From JAWKRB01 sp041389885 (GTDB lineage: Bacteria > Myxococcota_A > Polyangia > Polyangiales > Ga0077539), in assembly GCA_041389885.1 (NCBI GenBank), contig JAWKRB010000051.1, forward strand, positions 1 through 32,479: a stretch of DNA of 32,479 bases, read 5' to 3'. Both the position numbers and the translations under genes were made by a program. Position 1 is the stretch's first letter. The number at the start of each line of letters is the position of its first letter. The notes below the pieces were generated by a model. It did no database searches. It worked only from the letters and a program-made list of their open reading frames with translations, and was not told the DNA's origin. Of this stretch, positions 1-6,462 are shown in pieces.

Positions 1-72
1 TCCGCGCGGTCTCAGGCCATGTGACGCATCCCAAGGGCAGTTCGACGCGGAGCATCTTCCCGAAGGACGCAG

Positions 73-101
73 CCCCTCCTCCATCGGCCATGGAGGAGGG
101 G
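73..101. terminator. Perfect 12-bp hairpin, possible terminator
   Basis: CCCCTCCTCCAT (73-84) and ATGGAGGAGGGG (90-101) are exact reverse complements around a 5-nt loop, CGGCC. There is no T-tract on either side, so this is not a classic intrinsic terminator. It lies 49 bp after a possible stop codon at 22-24, which would suit transcription termination of an upstream gene. It could also be a regulatory hairpin. What is visible is only the fold. Confidence 0.45.
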
Positions 102-620
102 GCGGGGGTGGAGGGGCCCCGCGCTGGGTCGAAGGGACGAGCGGCGGCGCGGACCGACCAGAGGCGCATCACGCTTGTGTTCAAGCGGATTCCTGACGTG
201 TGTGTCGAACGCAGCCCGAGGCGGGAGAAGGGGTGCGCGGCAGCGCGGGACGTGGGTACGCCGGTCGCGCTGATCCCTTCAAATCCCCTCTGGAAAGGGA
301 CTAGAGGCCGACGTGGTGCTGGGCATGTCGTTCTGGCGGGCGGGCGATCGCTACGCCTCGGGGCGGGTCGACACGTGGACGCGCGCCGTCGGCGACGAGG
401 CCGTGCGGTCGGGCGGGTCGGTGCAGAGGCGCAGACCCGAGGGCGCCAGCGTCACCACCCGCCGCGCTCCGCGGGGATCTCGGCGCGCAGCGGGCGACGT
501 GGCCGAGGGGGACCTCGCGACGCAGACGCCGCGCGTGCCCCGACGAGAGGCCGTCCGCCTCCCCCGTGGACGCGGCGAAAATCACGAAAAATCCCGTTCG
601 TCATGGTCGAGCTGGATCGG

Positions 621-626
621 TAGAAT
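621..626 (+). promoter_or_regulatory. -10-like hexamer TAGAAT next to start codon
   Basis: TAGAAT ends 8 nt before the ATG at 635. A transcript starting 6-8 nt after the hexamer would begin at or within a base or two of the start codon, so a leaderless mRNA is predicted for the Sel1 gene. No clear -35 hexamer is seen 16-18 nt upstream. It belongs to the recurrent TANNNT series described in the findings. Confidence 0.5.
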
Positions 627-634
627 CGCGCCTC

Positions 635-1918
635 ATGCGAAGTGGGACCGCAAGCATGCTCCTCGCGGCGGCGCTCGCGACCTCCGTCGCCGACGCGCAG
701 GTGGCCGAGATCGACAACCTGGTGGCGCAGTGCCGCGCGGGCAACGGCGACGCGTGCACCGCGGCGGGGGCGCGCTACCAGCTCGGGCGCGGGGTGCCGC
801 AGCGGTTCGGCGCCGCCGTCGACCTCTACACCCGCGGATGCGACAACGGCGCGATGCTCGCGTGCGGGCTCCTCGGCGCGATGTACGCGGGGGGCCGGGG
901 CGTGCCCCGCGACGAGCCCCTCGCGGTCACCCTCTTTCGCCGCGGCTGCGACGGCGGCCACGAGCACACCTGCGGGCAGTACGGGCTCATGGTGGTGTCG
1001 GGCCACGGCGCGCCCCGGGACGTCGCCGGCGCCGCGCCCTTTCTCGCGCGCGGCTGCGCGGCGAACCACTGGGGCGCCTGCGACGTGCTCGGGCGCATGA
1101 GCCTCCGAGGTGTCGGGGTGCCGCGCGACGTCGCGCGGGGCAGTCGCTCTGCAGCGCGCCTGCGCGGGGGCTACCGCGCCGCGTGCGTCGCCGACCCTGG
1201 CGTCACCGAGTTCGCCGCGCCGCCTCCGGTCACGGGCGGGCTCACCTTCGAGGCGCCGCCTCCGGTCACGGGATCGACGACCTTCGCCGCGCCTCCGCCC
1301 GTGGCCCCGCCTCCGGCGGTCGCGCCTCGGGCCACGCCTCGGGTCACGCCCCGTCCGGTGTACGTGCGCCCGCCGTACCGTCGGGTGACGACGACCGCGT
1401 CGGTGCGCGAGTCGCCGGTGAGCTTTCTGGGCGGATCGCACCGCGCGTCGAGCTTCTTTCTCGGCGGCGAGTTCAGCGTGGTGCGCTCCGACTCCGCGGC
1501 GAACAACGGCTTCTTCGGCCTGGGCTTTCGCCACTCCCGGGGGCCCGTGGAGTTTCTGGTCGACGCGCGCTTCGGCGGCGGCACCCTCGCGCCCTCGGTG
1601 CCCGGCGACAGGAGCTGGAGCGCCTTCGTGCTCGGCACGGGCGTCGGCGTGAACCTGCTCTCCTGGCCGCGCTCCGACCGCGAGCGCTTCTCGGTGATCA
1701 ACCTCTCGGGCGGGGTCAACGCGGCCTACGGCTTCGGCGCACCCGAGGGCGCGAGCGCGTTTCGCGTCGGCGGCTACGTCGCCAACACCACGTTCTTTCT
1801 GTGCTGGCTCGGCGTGCGCGCGGAGTTCGTGGGCTCCCTCGTCGGAGAGAACACCTGGGGGCACACCCTCTACGCCTCGCTCTTCTTCGGCGGGCGTCCC
1901 CGCTCGCAGTGCCGCTGA
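635..1918 (+). CDS. Exported Sel1-repeat protein with C-terminal barrel-like domain
   Basis: The 427-residue product has a signal peptide at about 1-21 (cleavage after ADA). Residues 30-175 form four Sel1-like repeats of about 36 residues with the pattern GVPRD..AV.L..RGC......AC, a TPR-like fold used for protein-protein contacts. A Pro-rich linker follows, with the unit APPPVTG repeated at a 12-residue spacing. The last 170 residues alternate Gly, aromatic and charged residues as in outer-membrane barrels. The ATG at 635 is chosen because the signal peptide follows directly; an in-frame ATG at 566 would add 23 unlikely residues. In the last repeat the expected Cys-containing helix lies in another frame between two G runs (1137-1140 and 1166-1170). 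The function is unknown; surface or periplasmic scaffold is an inference. It converges on the porin gene with one base between the stops. Confidence 0.8.
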   Translation: MRSGTASMLLAAALATSVADAQVAEIDNLVAQCRAGNGDACTAAGARYQLGRGVPQRFGAAVDLYTRGCDNGAMLACGLLGAMYAGGRGVPRDEPLAVTLFRRGCDGGHEHTCGQYGLMVVSGHGAPRDVAGAAPFLARGCAANHWGACDVLGRMSLRGVGVPRDVARGSRSAARLRGGYRAACVADPGVTEFAAPPPVTGGLTFEAPPPVTGSTTFAAPPPVAPPPAVAPRATPRVTPRPVYVRPPYRRVTTTASVRESPVSFLGGSHRASSFFLGGEFSVVRSDSAANNGFFGLGFRHSRGPVEFLVDARFGGGTLAPSVPGDRSWSAFVLGTGVGVNLLSWPRSDRERFSVINLSGGVNAAYGFGAPEGASAFRVGGYVANTTFFLCWLGVRAEFVGSLVGENTWGHTLYASLFFGGRPRSQCR

Positions 1919-1919
1919 G

Positions 1920-3194
1920 TCAGAACCAGGCGGTCATCCCGAGCAGCAGGGTGTCTTGCGTGCGCGCGTTGGCGCGGGGGTCTCCCGTCATCGGGTCGGT
2001 CGGCACCTCGCCCGCGAAGAAGATCTCGCCGTCGGCCTCGTCGTGGCGGTACTCGAGGCGCAGCGAGAGGTGCTCCGCGGGGCGCGCGTCGAGGGTGAGG
2101 GTCCCCGAGGCCACGAGGCCGGCGCCCTCCATGTCCGAGAAGATGTGGGTCGCCCCCGGGGGGAGGAGCTCGTGGAGCACGTCGCCCCGCACCGCGACGC
2201 GCAGCCACGGGGTGAGCCGCACGCGGGCGAAGAGGGCGGCGCCGATCCACCCCTGCGCGCCGATGCGGTTGGGCTCGAAGCCGCCGAAGAGGTTGGCCTG
2301 CAGGGCGAGGTGGCGGTTCACGGTCCACCGGCCGTAGAGGTCGAGGACGTGGCGGTAGTAGGGCCCCGCGGGGTCGTCGCGCTCGCGCTCCACGCCGCCC
2401 TGATAGGCGAGGGTGAAGAAGTGGTCCTCGGTGGGGTGCGCCCAGTTGAACTCGAGGATGACGCTCTTGCCCCCCGAGGCGTCGCGCACCACCTGCTCCC
2501 AGCCGTTGTACACCCCGATGCGCGCGGTGAGGTTCGCGCTGAGCCCCACGCCGGCGCGCAGCCCCACGACCTGAAAGGGAGACACCGCGAAGAGGTTCGA
2601 GGTCGACCAGTTCCAGCGCTGCCACACGCCCATGTCTTCGATGGTGTACGGGGTGACGTAGAGCCCGCCCTCGAGAAAGAGCCCCTCGCGGTTGCCCTCG
2701 CCGAGAACGCCTGTGTCCCAGCGCATGCCGAGCTCTTGAACGGCGCGGTAGAGCAGGTCGAGCTCGACGCTCCTCGCGGGCGCGGCGTACGACTCGGTGA
2801 ACGCGCCGGCCTGGAGCACCAGGTGCGCGCGCACGGGGCCCTTTCGCGCGGCGAGGGTGAGCGCGACGTTCTGCAGCGCGAAGGCGTCGTGCTGGCTGTC
2901 GTAGTAGCGAAACCCGGTGACCCCGTTCGAGGGGCGGTTGAAGTTGTGGGCGTAGTAGGTCTCGGCGTAGCCGCAGAGGCGAAAGCCGTCGGTGAAGGTC
3001 TCGTCGTCGGGGCCGCAGCGGGAGACGTCGTTCCAGCGGCGCTCTTCGCGGGCCTCGGGGGTGTCGTCTTCGTCGGCCGCCGCGTCGGCCGCGGGGGGCG
3101 CCGCGTCGGCCGCGGGGGTCTGCGCGAGGGCGCCAGGAGTGAGCGCGAAGAGGCACGCAGACAGCGTTGCGGCGCGTCGAGCGAGGGTCGTCAC
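1920..3194 (-). CDS. Outer-membrane porin (OmpL/BBP2-like beta-barrel)
   Basis: This 424-residue protein starts at a GTG and has a signal peptide ending at ALA|Q (about residue 24), then an acidic Ala/Pro-rich stretch. The rest is made of alternating amphipathic strands rich in Tyr, Trp, Phe and Gly, and ends in F (TAWF), the usual terminal residue of outer-membrane barrels. Motifs such as GYAETYYAHNFNRP and a long series of paired strands fit the bacterial porin families of the OmpL/BBP2 type. The substrate is unknown. The frame stays open upstream to 3332, but that would run into the response regulator gene and bury the signal peptide, so the GTG at 3194 is preferred. It lies 58 bp downstream of the response regulator and may be read through from that operon. 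Confidence 0.8.
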   Translation of the reverse strand: MTTLARRAATLSACLFALTPGALAQTPAADAAPPAADAAADEDDTPEAREERRWNDVSRCGPDDETFTDGFRLCGYAETYYAHNFNRPSNGVTGFRYYDSQHDAFALQNVALTLAARKGPVRAHLVLQAGAFTESYAAPARSVELDLLYRAVQELGMRWDTGVLGEGNREGLFLEGGLYVTPYTIEDMGVWQRWNWSTSNLFAVSPFQVVGLRAGVGLSANLTARIGVYNGWEQVVRDASGGKSVILEFNWAHPTEDHFFTLAYQGGVERERDDPAGPYYRHVLDLYGRWTVNRHLALQANLFGGFEPNRIGAQGWIGAALFARVRLTPWLRVAVRGDVLHELLPPGATHIFSDMEGAGLVASGTLTLDARPAEHLSLRLEYRHDEADGEIFFAGEVPTDPMTGDPRANARTQDTLLLGMTAWF

Positions 3195-3195
3195 C

Positions 3196-3210
3196 CCGCG
3201 ATCATCGCGG
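3196..3210. promoter_or_regulatory. Palindrome directly before the porin start
   Basis: CCGCGAT-C-ATCGCGG is a 7-bp inverted repeat around one central base, ending one base before the porin GTG on the minus strand. The DNA symmetry and its place over the expected ribosome-binding area would suit a repressor operator; the loop is too small for a stable RNA hairpin of full length. No regulator can be named. Confidence 0.35.
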
Positions 3211-3252
3211 AACACGCGCGAGACGTGGACCAGAAAAATCCCGCGCGCGGCG

Positions 3253-3993
3253 TCAGGCCCGCTGCGCGAGCCGCCGGGCGCGGAGCTCGGCGCTGAGCTG
3301 GAGCAGCCGCTGCAGCCCCCCAGGCTTCTCAAGGACCGTCGGCTCCCCGTGCTGGGCGCACACCTGGCGCAGGCCCGACTCGTGGGCGTAGCCCGTGAAG
3401 ACCATCGTGAAGGGCGGGCGCTCGGTGCGGCTGAGCTCCTCGGCGAGCTCGATGCCGTCGCCGTCGGGGAGGCGCCAGTCGACCACCAGCAGCACCGGCG
3501 GCAGCTGCGCCGCGAGCAGGCGCGCCTCGGCGCAATTGGGCGCGCAGCGAACGGACCAGCCGTTCATGCAGAGCAGGTCGCAGAGGTTCTGCGAGAGGTC
3601 GGGGTCGTCTTCGACCACGAGGGCCAGCTCCCCCGAGACCACGTTCTCGAGCCGCGAGAGCAGGATCGCCGCGTTCACCGGCTTCGGAAACACCGCGACC
3701 ACGCCCTCGTGCAGGGCGGCCCGCACGCGCTCGTCCCCCGACCACGCCGTCATCGCGATCGCGGGGAGTCTGGGGTCGATGGTCTTGATCGCGCGGTACA
3801 GCTCCACGCCGTCCATGTCGGGCATGCGAATGTCGAGGAGCGCCGCGTCGTAGCGACCCGCGTGGAGGCCGAGCAGCGCCTCGCGGGGTCGCTCGAAGTA
3901 GTCGGCCTTGTAGCCCTCGCCGTCGAGGATCTCGACGAGGTTCTCGCCCAGGGAGATGTTGTCGTCGACGACCAGGATTCGCGGCGGGTTCAT
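3253..3993 (-). CDS. Response regulator with two receiver domains, no output domain
   Basis: The 246 residues hold two CheY-like receivers in tandem. REC1 (about 5-118) has the acid pair D10/D11, phosphoacceptor D54 in LLDIRMPDMDG, T82 and K104. REC2 (about 122-240) has E128/D129/D130, phosphoacceptor D172 in VVDWRLPDGDG, T200 and K223. Both sets are complete, so both may be phosphorylated. There is no DNA-binding or enzymatic output, so the protein probably works in a phosphorelay or by protein contact. Its ATG overlaps the stop of the globin-coupled kinase by 4 bp (3990-3993), which indicates translational coupling and makes that kinase the likely partner. Confidence 0.9.
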   Translation of the reverse strand: MNPPRILVVDDNISLGENLVEILDGEGYKADYFERPREALLGLHAGRYDAALLDIRMPDMDGVELYRAIKTIDPRLPAIAMTAWSGDERVRAALHEGVVAVFPKPVNAAILLSRLENVVSGELALVVEDDPDLSQNLCDLLCMNGWSVRCAPNCAEARLLAAQLPPVLLVVDWRLPDGDGIELAEELSRTERPPFTMVFTGYAHESGLRQVCAQHGEPTVLEKPGGLQRLLQLSAELRARRLAQRA

Positions 3994-5141
3994 GACGCCT
4001 CCGTATCGCTGAGCGGCAGCCGCAGGTCGAAGGCCGCGCCGGGGAGCTCGCCCGTCGAGAGCGTGAGGCTCCCGCCGTTGCGCTCGGCCAGCCTGCGGCA
4101 CAGCGCGAGGCCCAGGCCGATGCCTCGGACCTTCGTGGTCACCAGGGGCTCGAAGAGCCGGTGGCGCACGCGCGGGTCGATGCCGGGGCCGTCGTCGTTC
4201 ACCTGCAGCAGCAGCGCGCGGGGCTCGACGCTGGCCGTCACGCGCACCCGCCCGTCGGGGCCGGCGGCGTCGAGGGCGTTGGCGAGGAGGTTGATCAGGA
4301 TCTGCCGCACGTGGTCGGGGTCTGCGTACACCCTCGGGGCGGCGTCGAGCGCCGACGCCTCGATGCGCGCCGACTCGGCGCCGCCGAAGTCTTCGAGCGC
4401 GCTCTGGAGAACAGGCTGGAGCGGGAGCGATTTGGGCGTGCCAGGGCGCTCGCGGACCATGTCCAGGAGGTTGGAGATGATCCGGTTCGAGAGGCGCACC
4501 TGGGAGTCGATCTTGTCGAGGTGCCGGGTCACGCCCTCGTCGGGCGCGGCGAGGCGACGGCGGATGAGAAAGAGCGACGACTCGATCACCCCGAGGGGGT
4601 TGCGGAGCTCGTGGGCGATCGACGCCACGAGCTGCCCGAAGGTCGACAGGCGCTCGGAGCGCTGCATGCGGGTGAGGTGGTCCTCGCGGTAGGTGTGGAG
4701 CATCACCGCGAGCTCCATGTCGAGGAGCTTGTTCACCGCGTGAATCTCCGCGCGCGGGTCGCCCGCCGCCGTGTCGAGGATCACCTCCATCAGGTGCCCG
4801 CGGATCACGTTCACCGCGGTGAACATGTACTGCTGCGGCAGCTCGATCTCGACGTGCCGTCGGCCGATGCGCGCGCGCCGCTCGTAGTACTCCTGATCCC
4901 ACGGGCCCTCGAAGAGCCCCGCGACCCAGCGCACGAGGGTCTTCTTGAGCCGCTCCACCTGCTCGTCGCCGCCGGTGATCGACCTGCGCGCGTCGCGGTG
5001 GTCGAGGATGTGCGCGTAGAAATCATCGACGATGCGCTCGCGGTGCGGCGCGACGCGGTCGCTCAAGGCGCGCAGACGCGCCTCGTCGTTCGCGTCAAAT
5101 CCCACGTATCGCTTCATCTCGTCGAAGAGGTCTTCGCTCAT
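3990..5141 (-). CDS. Globin-coupled sensor histidine kinase (soluble)
   Basis: The 383-residue kinase has an N-terminal protoglobin-type sensor domain (about 1-155) and a C-terminal kinase. The globin part shows DDFYAHILDH in the B helix and RIGRRHVEIEL, where H96 is the expected proximal haem ligand. The kinase has the H-box SIAHELRNPLG (phospho-His H177), N-box LINLLANALDA (N284/N288), DDGPGI and GIGLGLAL nucleotide boxes. There is no membrane segment, so it should sense a diffusible gas such as O2 or NO (or redox state) in the cytoplasm. The ATG at 5141 is preferred; a GTG one codon earlier is equally possible. It follows the universal stress protein by 25 bp and overlaps the double-receiver regulator. 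The family and kinase assignment are firm; the ligand is inferred. Confidence 0.92.
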   Translation of the reverse strand: MSEDLFDEMKRYVGFDANDEARLRALSDRVAPHRERIVDDFYAHILDHRDARRSITGGDEQVERLKKTLVRWVAGLFEGPWDQEYYERRARIGRRHVEIELPQQYMFTAVNVIRGHLMEVILDTAAGDPRAEIHAVNKLLDMELAVMLHTYREDHLTRMQRSERLSTFGQLVASIAHELRNPLGVIESSLFLIRRRLAAPDEGVTRHLDKIDSQVRLSNRIISNLLDMVRERPGTPKSLPLQPVLQSALEDFGGAESARIEASALDAAPRVYADPDHVRQILINLLANALDAAGPDGRVRVTASVEPRALLLQVNDDGPGIDPRVRHRLFEPLVTTKVRGIGLGLALCRRLAERNGGSLTLSTGELPGAAFDLRLPLSDTEAS

Positions 5142-5166
5142 CACCCCACCACCCCGCCTCGCGCGC

Positions 5167-5604
5167 TCAGCCCCCGTCGGGCGCCGGGCGGACCACGAAC
5201 ACCGACACGTCCGAGTGTGTCACGACGCGCCCCGTGGTGGTGCCCAGCACCCGGTCGAGAAAGCGGTGGCCGTGCGCGCCCATCACCAGCAGGTCGGCCT
5301 TCTCGCGGCTCACGACGTCGCAGATCGTGCGCCAGGGCACGCCGATCTCCACGACCTGCCCGCCCACCAGGCCCGGCGGGAGGGTCTCGGCGAGGTCCGC
5401 GAGCTCCTTGCGCGCGGCCTTCTCGAGCAGCGAGGCCACGTTCTCGGGCGGCATCGCGTAGGCCTCGAGCGGCAGCTCCGTGGGCAAGCCCACGGCGCGC
5501 AGCAGCCAGAGCTGCCCGCCGAGGCTCTGCGCGAGGCGGCTCGCCTGGGCGAGCACCTGGGTGGCGAATTGAGACGAGTCCAAGGCGACGACGATCTTCT
5601 TCAC
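5167..5604 (-). CDS. Universal stress protein (UspA family)
   Basis: This 145-residue protein is a single Usp domain. It begins with KKIVVALDSS, the first strand and loop of the family, and near the C-terminus has LLVMGAHGHRFLDRVLGTTT, close to the ATP-binding motif G-x2-G-x9-G-S/T but with one residue fewer in the middle spacer, then VSVFVVRP. It is probably a nucleotide-binding stress protein of the cytoplasm. The GTG start overlaps the stop of the UreH/TauE-like gene as GTGA, so translation is coupled to it, and the globin kinase follows after 25 bp. In other bacteria Usp genes are often under oxygen or redox control, which fits the neighbours. Confidence 0.92.
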   Translation of the reverse strand: MKKIVVALDSSQFATQVLAQASRLAQSLGGQLWLLRAVGLPTELPLEAYAMPPENVASLLEKAARKELADLAETLPPGLVGGQVVEIGVPWRTICDVVSREKADLLVMGAHGHRFLDRVLGTTTGRVVTHSDVSVFVVRPAPDGG

Positions 5605-6311
5605 AGCAGCACCTCCGCGCGCGCATGTTGCGCGCCATCGACGGTCATCGAAAGAGCGGCGCGATCATGGCAGTGACACCCGCGCCGCGCGACGCGAAAC
5701 GGACGCGCGAAGGTCCACGCCGCGAGGGCGAGGAGCGCCACGCCCAGCGCCCGCCGCGCCAGGAGCCCCGGCGCGCGGAGACCCAGCCGCGAGGCGAGGC
5801 CCCCCGCGAACACCACCGCGAGCAGACCCGGCGCCGACGCGATCGAGAAGAGCGCCATCGCCGACGCGCCCCCCAGCGGCGTCGCCGCGCCCGCCGCGAG
5901 CAGCAGCGCCGACGCCGACGCGCCGCAGGGGAGCAGCCCCGTGAGCAGCCCCATGCCCGCGCCCCGCGCGACGCTCCCGTCCTTCGTGGGACGCAGCTTC
6001 ACCAGCGCGCTCCGCCGGGCGTCTCCGCGCAGCAGCCGCACCGCCTGCCAGAGGATCGCGAGGGCCGCGAGCCCCGCCGCCACGTAGTGCACGTTCGCGC
6101 GCGCCATCATGCCCACGAAGCGCCCGCCCACCGCGCCCGCCGCCGCGCCCGCCACCGTGTACGAGAGCGTTCGCCCGGCGAGGTACGCGCCCGAAGGCGC
6201 CGCGCGACGACCGCAGGCCGAGAGCGCCAGGGGGCCGCACATCGCCGCGCAGTGCGGCGCCGACGCGACACCCGCGGCCAACGCCGCGCCGAGGATCGGC
6301 AAGAGCTCCAT
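5601..6311 (-). CDS. UreH/TauE-SafE-type membrane protein
   Basis: The 236-residue product is strongly hydrophobic with about six membrane helices. The first helix carries GVASAPHCAAMCGPLALS, the HC..MCGP signature of the DsbD_2/UreH-like branch of the family, and a second helix has LLTGLLPCGA, the paired Pro-Cys motif. The C-terminus has GCHCHD, a possible metal or haem-handling tail. Family members move metals or reducing power across the inner membrane, and some sit in cytochrome cbb3 assembly clusters; no oxidase gene is in this window. The ATG at 6311 has GGAGG just upstream on the minus strand. It is the first gene of the run with the stress protein and globin kinase. The exact substrate cannot be told. 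Confidence 0.83.
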   Translation of the reverse strand: MELLPILGAALAAGVASAPHCAAMCGPLALSACGRRAAPSGAYLAGRTLSYTVAGAAAGAVGGRFVGMMARANVHYVAAGLAALAILWQAVRLLRGDARRSALVKLRPTKDGSVARGAGMGLLTGLLPCGASASALLLAAGAATPLGGASAMALFSIASAPGLLAVVFAGGLASRLGLRAPGLLARRALGVALLALAAWTFARPFRVARRGCHCHDRAALSMTVDGAQHARAEVLL

Positions 6312-6383
6312 ACCCCTCCGCCCAACGCAATGCGCGTGCCCCGCCGGGCGTACCGAGGCGCGCGCCCGAAGCCGCGCATGGGG

Positions 6384-6411
6384 TGCGCGAAGATTGCGCA
6401 CGTTGTGCGTA
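6384..6411. promoter_or_regulatory. Repeated GCGCA half-sites in divergent intergenic region
   Basis: The 151-bp gap between the divergent UreH/TauE-like and acylase genes contains TGCGC (6384-6388) facing GCGCA (6396-6400), and a second dyad CGCAC-GTT-GTGCG (6397-6409) that shares bases with the first. The overlapping inverted half-sites look like an operator for a dimeric regulator. They are not FNR/FixK-like. No transcription factor can be assigned. Confidence 0.3.
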
Positions 6412-6448
6412 TAGACGCCGTGGGGTCGAGACGTGCGCGCTTTGGGGG

Positions 6449-6454
6449 TACCCT
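6449..6454 (+). promoter_or_regulatory. -10-like hexamer TACCCT next to start codon
   Basis: TACCCT is followed by CCGCG and ends 8 nt before the ATG at 6463, the same distance as at the Sel1 gene. A leaderless or near-leaderless mRNA is predicted, in line with the absence of a Shine-Dalgarno sequence. No convincing -35 is visible. Confidence 0.5.
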
Positions 6455-6462
6455 CCGCGCCG

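Larger units (their letters stand above)
1..634. other. Left-edge region with no confident gene
   Basis: No frame here has a recognisable domain or a convincing start. Frame 1 is open from the window edge to a TGA at 22-24, so positions 1-24 could be the last codons of a plus-strand gene lying mostly outside the window; this is only a possibility. A long open frame from 21 to 623 is rich in Arg, Gly and Pro with no motif and looks like a G+C-rich chance frame. The stretch holds a strong hairpin at 73-101 and, at its right end, a TAGAAT hexamer at 621-626 serving the next gene. Confidence 0.5.

Noticed and set aside
21..623. 200-codon open frame near the left edge
   Set aside because: Arg/Pro-rich, no domain, no ribosome-binding site, and its start lies next to a stop in another frame; chance frame in G+C-rich DNA.
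1956..3296. 446-codon plus-strand open frame opposite the porin
   Set aside because: Only Val/Glu/Ala-rich shadow sequence without motifs; the minus-strand porin has a signal peptide and barrel pattern.
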